Shown here in pieces: positions 36,978 to 47,367 of a stretch of 64,000 nucleotides of DNA (the stretch's first letter is position 1; the number at the start of each line of letters is the position of its first letter). The DNA comes from Vitellaria paradoxa. Its lineage: Eukaryota > Streptophyta > Magnoliopsida > Ericales > Sapotaceae. The stretch lies in NCBI GenBank assembly GCA_019916065.1, contig CM034233.1, positions 13,681,009-13,745,008 on the forward strand, read 5' to 3'. Under the pieces are notes generated by a model, which was not told the DNA's origin, searched no databases, and saw nothing but the letters and a program-made list of their open reading frames with translations. The position numbers and the translations under genes are program-made.

Positions 36978-37150
36978 GGGTGTGTTTGGAGTTATATAAA
37001 AGTGTATAAAATAAAATAAAATTATAAAAATAAATATCTCGTAATTTGTACAGTGAGTAAATAATTTTAATTGTGTTGTCTTATAATTTGTGTTTATAGA
37101 GATTTATAAAATTTTATTTTATTTTTTTTTATTTAACCCCAAACGGAGCC
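36978..37150 (-). mobile_element. MITE family M1, inverted copy
   Basis: The reverse complement reads GGCTCCGTTTGGGGTTAAAT ... TCCAAACACACCC and aligns with the M1 copy at 21924-22071, including the AATTT(A)AAAATTATTTACTCACTGT-like core. Confidence 0.55.
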
Positions 37151-38100
37151 AACATTGCTTGAAAAAGCATAATTTATGTGTTTAACTGTAAAATCTATAT
37201 CCTATTGTAGCATGGGAGCAGTGGGGACGCATCACGTGGTGAAATTTAAATAATGATGAAGCCAAATTTGTCTTTAAGATCTTTTTTTTTTTTCTACTAC
37301 AATCATTTCAAATTTTGTTAAAAAAAATTAATACCTACTTTTAGAATATTTTTGACAAAATTGTCAACTTTTAAATTTTGTATTCAATTTTTTTTTAATT
37401 GTAATTTTTATGATATAAAAAATAAAAACTTAAAAATGTATTTGATAGTAATAATTATTAGTTAATAATTATAGTTTTAAAAGAGTGGCTGGTAAGAACT
37501 GACAATAATGACTGAAAGTAAGTGACAACTGGCGACGAAGGTAGTGACCGATTCATTGACAGTGGTAAGACGTAGGCAGTGGCTGGTGGCTGGAGATGTG
37601 TGGTAATTACAATGGAGGGTAGGTAGTCAACAACGATAGTATGGTTAGAAGGGGTAGCGAGCGGTAGCAAGTTGTAGTGTCCAAAGGTGGGCAATGATTG
37701 TGACTAATGGTAATGGTAAAGAAAAATGAAAACTTAAAAAAAATATTTTTTTCATTTTTTTCATAATTTTTGAAAGTAATTTTGAAACAATATTCATTTT
37801 TTTGGAAACTGAAAACTATAAATAAATTTATCCAATGAGTTTTCATGATCAATTTTCAAAAAAAAAGATAAAAATAAAAATGAATACTGAAAAACTAGAA
37901 AGTTTTTCAAACAGATACTTAATAAATACTTACCCAATTAAGTAATTTGACCATTTAATTTCTTAACTATCTTTTCATCCTTATAGAATTTAAATTTTAT
38001 TAAAAAAAATATTCATCACAATCAATCATGTTTAGTGAGTCAATAAAATTAAAGTTGTACCAAGAATAGTGTTGGAACTCCTTTACTCTTTAACTTCTAC

Positions 38101-38396
38101 CCCTTCGGGGTGGTCGAGTGGAGGTTTGGGGGTGCCTAAGGGCTTGGGGCACGTGCGATTCTAGGTTCGACTCTCTTTAGGGAGAGTAGGTTACCGCTTT
38201 GACGGGTTTCTAACAGTCCTCTTCGATCGAGCCAGTCAGCTAGGGTTTGCCTAGACTGGTTTACCACCTCGTGGAACATTGCCGGCTTGGTCCACGGGGC
38301 AAGTTTCACCTAATACGTATCCTTAGGTAGCGGCTGCGGACTTTTTTCCGACCCCAGAAGAAAGCGAAGATGGATATATCTTAAAAAAAAAAAAAG
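38101..38396 (+). mobile_element. tRNA-derived SINE
   Basis: An A-box-like TGGTCGAGTGGA (about 38111-38122) and a perfect B-box core GGTTCGACTC (about 38164-38173), about 40 bp apart, give an internal Pol III promoter. A GC-richer unrelated body of about 200 bp follows and ends in A13. There is no acceptor-stem pairing or intact tRNA fold across the segment, so a SINE is more likely than a tRNA gene. A clear target duplication was not found. Confidence 0.75.
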
Positions 38397-38970
38397 TTTG
38401 CACGTGTTAACTAATTAAAAAGCGGACGAAAAGCCTTATCTAACTAATATTACTTTTAAAATAGACAATATTTTTTTGAGGGTCAAAAAAAAAATTTCTC
38501 TTGCAGTATCCTTTTCGTGTATCTCAAAACCAATTTGATACGTAATATCCAAATTCCAAGGAATTTTGGATATTGATGGGATTCTAAAATATATATCCAT
38601 ATATTGTGTGTATGGAAGCTTTCCAGAGAGCTTTTACCAAGTGAAAAAAGTGAGTACAGATAATTAGGGAAAAAAAAAAAAAAAAGAGTTTCTCCATGCA
38701 AATTATTCGTGCAAGTATGGTGAGACTGTTAGAGCATATACTTTGTGGATGGCGAAAAGATAAGTTGATAACGATCGAGTGGGTCTCTTTTTTTTGGAAG
38801 GACACTCAAATGTTTTAGGTTCTTCTAAAAGTTGGGCGAGGCATGTGCATGATAGATCCTTTCGTTACTGCTAAGATTCGATGTCAAACGCAAAGAGGTG
38901 TGAACTGAATCTTTGCATTTACTTCCACCTCATTTACCTTAATTTTCAGGAAATCCATGCACATTGTTTA

Positions 38971-39330
38971 GGGCCCTGTTTGGTATCAAGAAAAAACTCT
39001 AAAAATCTCTACAAATCTCTAATAAACCATCTATCTCTAATTTTCTCGCCATCACTAATTTCAAAAAATTTCAATATTTCGTTAAAAAAATAAAAAATCT
39101 AGAAGTAAGTTCACCAAATGTGTAAATTTTTTATACAATCATATTCTTTGTGTCGAAACATTTCAAACGAGTACCATTGTCGTTATTTTTTGTGAATTTT
39201 TTAATCCATGAAAACGAATTTAAAAAACCATTATCACAATCTGCTAATTTTCAAAAAAAATACACCAAAATCAATCCCATACCACATTTTATTTTAATTT
39301 ATTTTATTTTTTTTTACTCCAAATAAACCC
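38971..39330 (+). mobile_element. MITE family M3, copy B
   Basis: This is the opposite-orientation relative of 22523-22886. It starts GGGCCCTGTTTGG after TTA and ends CCAAATAAACCC before TCA. The shared core includes TGTAAATTTTTTATACAATC and ACATTTCAAACGAGTACCAT. Confidence 0.65.
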
Positions 39331-40308
39331 TCAGTGTGTCATGAAATCGACAAAATGAAAAAAGAAAAGAGTTATCCTCCACGTACATTTGATGGAGACT
39401 GCCATCACTGCATGCTTTTGCATATTTCACTTGAGAGTAATTGTGCATGGCAACCGTATAGTTTGGTATACCACTTTTAAATCATTTTTTTTTTATTTTT
39501 TATTTGGAAAAAAACTCAGTGTAAGTGTTTGGTTAACTGAGTTTTTTTTTTTTTTTTTTTTTTGGGTATTAAATCAACTAGCTTTTTATAGAATAAGAAA
39601 AAAATGAGGAGTTGGAGGTCTTTAGGAATTTTTTTTTTCTAACTCTTCACGTGCTAAGGGAGTTTATCGAATTTTTACTTACCAATTAAAAAAAAAGTTT
39701 AATAATATTATTAACTTTTTAGGATCGCTTCATGTAATCTTCTTAATTCCCGAAACACCTTTGATGTTTGAAAATCTAAAAATAAAAGACAAATCTATCC
39801 TTCATTTTTGTAATAAATTATATTAAAAGATATAAAAATATAAAACTATATTTAAAATAAATAAATATTAACTTTTCGAGTTCTGCTCGTAGTCTCACTT
39901 TTGCGCCGGCATCTACCACTTCTGGTTAATTAGGTACCAAGTTCTTTTTGGGATGCTCTGCACGATCCATCAATGCCGTCAAATTCATATTCTCTGCAAA
40001 TACAAATATTGATGCGTGCGATGCACTAAATTGAATAATATTTTTAATAGGTAAGATATAATTAATTTTTATATACATAATAAAATGTTTTAACAAAAAT
40101 ACATAATTTCATTATTTTTCATTGATCGAATAATAAAATTTCAAAAGAATTAGAAAAGGATGATTTTAAATTAATTTTCAAGCTAAAATTATTAAAAAGT
40201 TTTAACTTTTTTAGTTAAAAAAATTATTTTTTTACACCCAAATGCCCAACCTTAAACCATATGTTATGCACATAGATTTATATATATATCAGATCATATA
40301 TTATGCAT
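39331..40308. other. AT-rich intergenic DNA
   Basis: No gene or recognisable element. Poly-T runs lie near 39485 and 39541-39563. Short open frames here are low-complexity. Confidence 0.5.
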
Positions 40309-41440
40309 ATCCGAGGTGACAAGATTTGTTAAGTTCAATAATTCATCCACGCTTCATTGTTACTAGTATTTCATTGTCTCCTTACTTTTTTGTACTAATT
40401 GAAGAACGAAATCTTGAAATAACTAGAGAGAGAAGATTATGATATGATGGAATCAATCAGTTTATGTGTAAAGTGAGGGAAAATGAAAAAAAAAAAGTGA
40501 CTTTTTAGTTTTCCTTTTATTTTTTAACTTTTTTTTAATGTAAACTTTTATTAATGAACGGAAGTACTGTATAGAGAGAGAAAAAGTGACTCCCTTTTAA
40601 TGAACATTTAATATTTTACATTCCAGATTGAGACAGAGTGATTTTTCAGTTTTTTTTATTTGTTATTTTGCTTTTACTCTTTTTTAATGTAAATTTTTTT
40701 AATTAACTTTTATTATTATATCTTTCAGGTGAAAGAGATAGTGAATTTTTAATTTTCTTGTTATTTTTTATTTTTTTTTACTATCCAAAGTGACGAGATT
40801 TGTTGAGTTCAATAATTCACCTGCGCTTCGTCGTTACTAGTATTTCACTGCCTCCTTACTTTTTTTTACTAATTAAAGAACGAAATCTTAAAATAACTAC
40901 AGAGAGAAGATTATGATAGGATGGAGTCAATCAATTTATGTGTAAAGTGAGGGAAAATGAAAAAAAGAGTGACTTTTTAGTTTTCCTTTTATTTTTTATT
41001 TTTTAACTTTTTTTTAATGTAAACTTTTGTTAATGAACATTTAATATTTTACATTATAGATTGAGAGAGAGTGACTTTTTAGTTTTTTTTTTTTTTTTGT
41101 TATTTTGCTTTTGCTCTTTTTTAATGTAAACTTTTTTAATGAACTTTTAGTATTAAACATTCCAAGTGAAAAGAGATAGTGAATTTTTAGTTTTCTTGTT
41201 ATTTTTTATTTTTTTTACTCTTTTTAATATAAAATTATTTTAATGAATTTTTATTATTATACATTTCAAGTTGAAAAAGAGAGAGTGTGACTTTTCAATT
41301 TTTTTTTTATTTTTCACTCTTTTGTAATGCAAATTTTTATTGATGGATGGGAGAATTGTGTAGAGAGAGTGTGGCTTTCTTATAATAAACTTTTATTATT
41401 ATTCATTCCAGGTAGGGAGAGAGAGAAAGGAAGTTGCTTT
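40309..41440 (+). repeat. direct and tandem repeat block
   Basis: A unit of about 480 bp starting GTGACAAGATTTGTTAAGTTC (40309) recurs at 40788 (GTGACGAGATTTGTTGAGTTC) with high similarity through ATTTATGTGTAAAGTGAGGG. Within and after these, a shorter unit of about 100-110 bp (AGTGACTTTTTAGTTTTT ... TTTTTAATGTAAACTTTT ... ATTATTA.CATTCCAG) recurs at least five times to about 41410. Copies differ by substitutions and homopolymer lengths. No coding sequence. Confidence 0.8.
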
Positions 41441-42955
41441 AAAAATAATTCTGTACAAAAAAAAAAAAGAAAAAAATGAGTGGAGAGCAAAGAGTAAAGC
41501 CAAATAAAATCAAGGTGAAGGAGAGGAGGAAAGAGAAATGGATGGTTTTAGTATTATAGTATAAATAGGCCTGCTGCCCCTGATTCAGCTCATGCTACTG
41601 GTCACTCCTCTACTACTCATATATTATATGATTGGTCATTTTTTTGCGACCTCCGTAGCTCGACTTGAGGGGGAGCATCACGACTTTGTCACTAAGTACA
41701 CAAAGTTTGCCTCAAAGGTTTGTGGTTGTCTTTAGTACATGGAGAAGATGCAGAGTTCGATATATTAGTGGTTGCAACTAATGTTCGATCCCAATCATAA
41801 GCTTTTGCCTCCCTCCCACACCATGCCTATTCCTAATCCTACTGAGATGTTGGAGTTGATTTCAGAGTCGATTGCAAATGATGATTGTGCTGATCGATAT
41901 TTTTACTTGACTATTGTTGTTTTTTGTTATTTTTGCTTTTTATGATGTATGTGCCCTGACAAAAAGGAAAAAATTAATTGTTTACAATTGTTTTTGAATG
42001 GATTTGATTTATTTTATGGTTTAATGGATATGTATGTTTTGGTTTATAGTTTGGTTTAATGGTATTATGTGTTTAACTCTGGATAGATTATATATTTCCT
42101 TATTTGTCTTATATATTGTTAGACTTTATATGAGTTACATATTTTTTATTTGATTTATGTATGTTTTTAGTTAGTTTATATATATTTTAATGTGTCGTCG
42201 TTTATTAATTTTCTATATTTCTTCGTATAGTTTTAACTTATTATTGATGTGATGTTAATATTATAATTATTTTTCGTATGAAGCATTTAATTGTACATTA
42301 AAATATTTTATAAATGCATGCAGAAATATGACTATGCTTTGGTTCTTTGATTACCATCACTCGAAAGTGATTTTAAAATAAAATAAAATTTATTTTAGAT
42401 GTTGACAAATTATGAACAAAATAATGTATTTTATAAAATTTATATACTTAGGTATAGAATAAGATGTTTTAATACATAAGCTTTTTCGAGAAGCCTAGAA
42501 GATTTATTCTTTGTTTGATAATTATGGTTCTTGTTTGCATTAAAAATATTAAAAAAAAAAAGAAATGAGTATATATAATACTTTTCAGTTTGTATCTCTC
42601 TCGCTCTCTTCAATGTCGGATTTGACTATCCAATGAAATCTTCTACATCAATAATCACCGGCCAAAAGATAATGGACCAATCCCTAAAAGTAAAATAAAA
42701 ATATATCAAAGCACACGCAAATATAAAAAAATGTGAATAAAAAGAAATAATTAAATTCGCGAATTCTTATTAGCATAGGTCGTTGTGTGATGGAATAAAA
42801 TAAAAATTAAAAGTAATTTTATATATACTTTACAAACTCAGCCAGTCCAATCAACTTAATATTGGTTTTCAAAAATTTTTCACTTTTTAAATTTATTAAA
42901 AAGAAATAGAGTGATTTTTGTGGATTGATTAGACGATTTATTAGGATTTTTTTAA
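41441..42955. other. intergenic DNA with a possible degenerate coding remnant
   Basis: Around 41560-41900 the base composition is less AT-rich and one frame reads ATSVARLEGEHHDFVTKYTK before stops. It may be a decayed transposon ORF but matches nothing I recognise. The remainder is AT-rich with no visible features. Confidence 0.3.
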
Positions 42956-43712
42956 AGAAAAAAGTTACAAGTACAATATGAGTTGCACACTCGTGCACAA
43001 TACGATATCAAAACGACATCATTTTGACTAAAATAACGTTGTCTTACTTAAATTAACTTTACTAATTGAAAAAACAAAACAACAACGTCTTAACATTTAT
43101 CTCTACTATTGTCAATAATGATGTCTCAATGCAGTGGTGGAGATGGTTGATGCTGAGGTCGCTGAGACCAATGTCCACCTCCTGTGGTTTTTCTTTTGGA
43201 CACGTTGGTGGAAGATGTCATGGTGGTTTTGGACTAGCTCCAGCAAGATAGTAACTGATTGTTATACATTCCTTCTCGCTGTTGACTTCACGATATCCAC
43301 CTTCTCTGATGTAGTAGCTCAGTCTATAAGTTGAGTAAAGGCTAACGCTTCAATTTGTGCTGCCACTGCTTCAGCCTCCATCGACATAGGTTCTGTTGTG
43401 TCATCCGTGCCTGCATAATTGTCATATTCGCACTAGCACCCACAGAGCATATTTAGATTTATATTTCGTCGTCATTGTTAAAATTTGACAGGTCGTCAAC
43501 ATAAGAAGTAGGTGATAGTCGGTGTGGTGGTCGGCAAACTCTCCTTTCTTATCTCTGATATCACATTTGGGAAAGGGGAGCTAAGGGAAGAACAAGAATA
43601 TAGGGTTTTCAATTTTTGGAATTTCATTTTTTTTTATTAAACGAAACGGTGTTGTTTTGGTACAGTGTTACACATAGGTGTACAACTCATATTGTGCCTT
43701 TAACTTTTTTAT
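42956..43712. mobile_element. TIR element of about 760 bp, unclassified DNA transposon
   Basis: The left end AAAAAAGTTACAAGTACAAT followed by ATGAGTTGCACAC pairs with the reverse complement of the right end (AAAAAAGTTAAAGGCACAAT, ATGAGTTGTACAC), about 35-45 bp of imperfect TIR. The interior holds a GC-richer segment with a 61-codon open frame (43066-43251) of no known family. Target duplication not resolved. Confidence 0.65.
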
Positions 43713-44560
43713 TTTTTTTTAAATATTGTTTATACATTTATAGGCAATAATTTTAACATTTTAAATTTTTATATAAATTATCAAATATAACTAAAAGAAC
43801 GTTAAAATTTAGAAGGGTAAGTATAATTACTCAAAAATCTTTTTAAGGACTTATTTAAAAATCTAATCACAAGCTTTCCAATTTTTAGCTAGGCTTGCAA
43901 ATGGGTTGAGTTTCGCTCGTATTCGATTCAATAATATTTAACCAGATTCGATAAATTCAATCCGTGACCTGATGAATTTAGATTAATTGGATTCAATGAC
44001 TGATAGACTTGAATCTGCATCAATCTGTTAGATCCAATATTTTGAGAAATCTGTAAAAATTATCTCAAGGAACCTTTAAAATAAGAATAAATATAGTATT
44101 TTTTAATATATTGACAATAATAAATTAATATAAAATATAAGAGAAAAATATATTTTTGAATATATGTGATCCTCATGTATGGTGTACATATATTTTTTGA
44201 ATAAAATATATATTTTTATTTTCTAAAAATCTTATTTTTAAAATGGATTAGTTGTTAGTATATGAATCAGATCTATTTCTTACAAAATCGGACATGACTA
44301 CTTTTATATTTAGATTTATTAGATTTAGATTAAGTTTGCATTTTATAGATCCGACTAAGACATGACTTATTGACGTGCCTACTTTTAGTTAATCAAATTT
44401 TGTTTTTTTATAAAGTGACAAATTATTCTATTATATTGTAAAACTTTTTTTAAATCATTAAAGATAATATGCTGGATGATCAAAATAAAATTAAAAAGCT
44501 AATTACGTAATAATTAATTTCTTTTGTCTCTTAAGTATAAAAAAAACTAACTTTTTAATA
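43713..44560. other. AT-rich intergenic DNA upstream of SUVH4
   Basis: No gene seen. A segment near 43890-44370 has short words repeated in both orientations (GATTTAGATTAA, AATCCG/CGGATT types) and may be a decayed hAT-like MITE, but no ends could be paired. Confidence 0.4.
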
Positions 44561-44599
44561 ACCTAAAAAATATCTGGAGTTTTTTCTCATCAAACTGAG

Positions 44600-44894
44600 C
44601 CCAAGAGAAGTTCATGGAAAGCCCTTTGACGGGGTGTTGATTGCATTCAAAAACAACCCAGACCCACGCCCAATCCCGCCAGTCGAGGTCCTCGAGGATG
44701 ATTCGAAGAAGTTCACGCACTCTTGTGTTGCCCTTTGTCCATCATTATTTTTAAACCCTAGTACCCAGCCCAGTCCTCTCTAAATGTCCAATCTCCACAG
44801 TCTATCGTCTCCTGCTGTCATCCGAATTTTCAGCTCGAAGTCCAGATCTTGCCGGCGTTCCTGAATATATCCAGCATTTGCGCCTCTCATTTGG
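44600..44894 (+). promoter_or_regulatory. 5' leader exon of the SUVH4-type gene with an upstream ORF
   Basis: A GC-richer block rich in CCAGCCC/CTCTC words ends CATTTGG|GTATGA, a good donor at 44895. It is followed by a 2.4-kb intron to the acceptor CCTGCAG before 47351. A 26-codon upstream ORF (44784-44864) lies in the leader. The reading frame that would enter the coding exon has no ATG in this exon, so translation starts downstream. The 5' limit is an estimate. Confidence 0.5.
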
Positions 44895-45668
44895 GTATGA
44901 CTTTTCGACACTCTTTCAATTGTTCTTCTGAATTGGGTCGCTCTTTTCGTGGGGATAAATACCCAAATGCAACCAAATTACAACGCGAATAAAATAAGAG
45001 TGAAAATTAGCACAATCAAATCATTACGTGCACAAAATAAGAGAATAAATTGTCGCGCAAAATTTAACACTGCGCGAAAGAATAAATTTTCCTATAACCA
45101 TGGAAGAGTACAAACTCGACTTCATTTTAGGAAAATCAAACCTTGGTAGAAAAAGGCAACTTTACAATTTCTACAAGTTTGATATTTATAGGTAACCTTT
45201 AGAAATCTTAGACCACATACAATTAGAAAAACCATAATTACATTTGAAACTAAGTGGATCTAGGATTCTACACCAAACTCAAATACATGTAAAAATCTTA
45301 ATCTTGTGCCGACAATGCGAAGAGTTTGCTATGAGCTCGAAGGGCTTACAGGAAAATTTCTCTTTGTTACCAAAAAAAAAAAAAAAAAAAAAGCCTTCAT
45401 GCAAGAGACCAAATTCAACAATTTCTGCCCCCTTTTTTTTTGGGTTTGCATGAAATTTCCGATTTCACAAATGTGGGTGTTTGCGTGTGTACTTGTACCT
45501 ATAGGGCATATATGAATTCATATACGGTGTTCACAAACATTGCCTTACATAGTTTTATCGCGCAGTTATATCGTGCAGTCCATGAGTGGGAATTGGTTTG
45601 GGAGCACCACATTCATGTGTACCGTCCCACATTGCCTTGGTGATTGGGTGCTATGTGCTATGTTAAAA

Positions 45669-46496
45669 CTAGTAATTGCTCGTGCCTAAAGGTACAGAAA
45701 TATAATTTAGCGTGTAAATAACTCAAATTTAAATTTATAAAGCAAACTTGCATAAAAAAGTGTAAAAATAACCTATAAAAATCATTAATCAAAAGAGATT
45801 AAGGTATAAAATTTTATTATTTATTATAAATATTATCACATTTTTAAAATATTAATTTAAAATCTTTTATATAAAAAGTATTCAAAAAAATATGAGAAGA
45901 GTGAGAGAAAAAGAAAAATAATCTTGACCATTTAACAAATTCAACAGTTGAAAATATCTCAAATTCAAAATTTTAAACTTTCTTATTATATAAATGATGC
46001 AGTGTGTAAAAGTGTATGTTATATTTGTTAAAATATTAATTTAAAATTATTTATACAACAAATATTAAAAAAGGGAAGAGTAAAAGAAAAAATAATCCTG
46101 GCTATTTAACAAAGTCAATAGTTGAAAATATCTCAAATTTACAATTTTAAACTCCATTATTATATAAATGACACACAGTGTAAAAGTATATGTATTTAAA
46201 ATATATGTTTTATGCACATTAAAATTGAAATTTTAATTTAAATGTTTATTTTTTAATAAAATTTTTAAAAATTTAAAGTAATATGTATGTATAATTTTTA
46301 TAATGTTACAAAATATAATATATATAATATGTATGTATAATTTTACAAAATATTATATATATATTTATTTGAATTTCAAATTTCAAATTCAAAGGTTGTG
46401 TTTTATTATATAAATATATGATAAGTAATGACGTGGTAAAGTTTTAATGATGATTGGGACAAATGTCAAATCAAAGGTTGTGTTTTATTATATAGA
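45669..46496 (-). mobile_element. non-autonomous Helitron (copy 3) in the SUVH4 leader intron
   Basis: Read on the minus strand: 5' TCTATATAATAAAACACAAC preceded by A. The 3' end is GTACCTTTAGGCAC, then GAGCAATTA, then CTAG followed by T, so insertion is at A|T. It is antisense to the host gene. It shares the repeat of about 180 bp (CTCTCACTCTTC...TTTAAATTAATATTTTA words) with Helitron copy 1. A second 5'-end-like segment lies 82 bp inside (46390-46418). It is inserted into the first LTR-like repeat of the TRIM element. No coding sequence. Confidence 0.85.
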
Positions 46497-46903
46497 TATG
46501 CAAGGCATTTGATCAACTTTGTATTGGGCCTTTCAAAATCATGCGGGTTGAAGCCCAAAGCGAACAATATCATACCACTTGAATCGAGTCGTTACAAAAT
46601 GGTATTAGAGTTAAATCCCAATAAAAAATGTGGGCCATGCGGGGGGCGCATACTTGAAAAGGGGGAATTGTGGTTGTGTTTGTGGGTTGATCAGCTACCA
46701 TAAAGGTGTAGTGAAATTTTTTCTATCCCACATCACTAGTGTGGTAAGAGGATGTGCCATATATGTAGGCTTGGATATGATGTGTTTTAAAGCCGTGCAG
46801 CCCTAGACCCAATGGATAATGTTATATTATTTGGATCGGATCGTGATAGATTGATATCAGAGCTAAAGTTCAGTTGTAAGTATGTCGATGCACCCAATGT
46901 GAG

Positions 46904-47042
46904 CATGGTTTTAAAAAACAGTTATGGCCGGTGTAATGGTAACGGAAAATAACGAGTATAATGGGAAAAAAATGGGGATTTAACGGGAACGGAGAGGTTC
47001 GAAAAAGTTACGTAACGGTGACAGGCGATTTGTAAAACTATG
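46904..47042. mobile_element. short hAT-like MITE nested in the TRIM element
   Basis: Ends CATGGTTTTA and TAAAACTATG are inverted repeats with a perfect 8-bp target duplication AATGTGAG (46896-46903 and 47043-47050). The element is 139 bp. The CATGGTT-type ends resemble the MITE at 10999-11465, so both may answer to the same transposase. Confidence 0.82.
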
Positions 47043-47367
47043 AATGTGAGGACACCTTGCCTTTGAGGTGGGTAGATTGTGGAGTCTATGAGTGGGACTT
47101 GGTTTGAGAGCACTGCATCCAAGTATGCCACCCCGCATCGCTTTGATGATGAAGTGATATGTGTTACATATGTAAGACATTCAATCTACTTGGTATGAAG
47201 TCATTTAAAACGGTGCGGGTTAAGGCCTAGATTGAACAATATGATACCATTTAGACTGGGCCATTACATATCTTCTTTTTATTAGTAGAAAGAAAATAGA
47301 TCAAATATAAACTGTCAGTTACAAAAATTATTGATTTATTTTTCCTGCAGATTTGGAATACAAATCT

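Larger units (their letters stand above)
35280..38100. other. intergenic DNA with MITEs and microsatellites
   Basis: No gene seen. The region contains a partial M1 MITE (about 35889-35962), an (AAT)n run near 35623-35641, a (TA)n run near 36220-36246, an M2 MITE (36509-36858) and an inverted M1 copy (36978-37150). Between 37420 and 37925 the sequence resembles a decayed MITE with A/T-rich ends around a GGTGG/GTAGTG-rich centre. Confidence 0.5.
45574..47268 (+). mobile_element. TRIM-like retroelement with three LTR-type repeats, interrupted twice
   Basis: LTR-like copies lie at about 45574-46596 (split by the Helitron 45669-46496), about 46720-46850, and 47078-47268. They share GAGTGGGAATTGGTTTG...GCACC, TGCGGGTTGAAGCCC and GAACAATATCATACCA, each ending near TTACA or an equivalent. 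After LTR1 comes ATGGTATTAGAG and after the middle copy TTGATATCAGAGC, both resembling the initiator-methionine tRNA primer site (TGGTATCAGAGC). There is no gag or pol. About 740 bp remain when the nested Helitron and MITE are removed. It lies in the leader intron of SUVH4. Confidence 0.6.

Noticed and set aside
38101..38180. A tRNA gene
   Set aside because: A and B boxes are present but no cloverleaf with paired acceptor stem can be drawn, and a long body with poly(A) follows. A SINE fits better.
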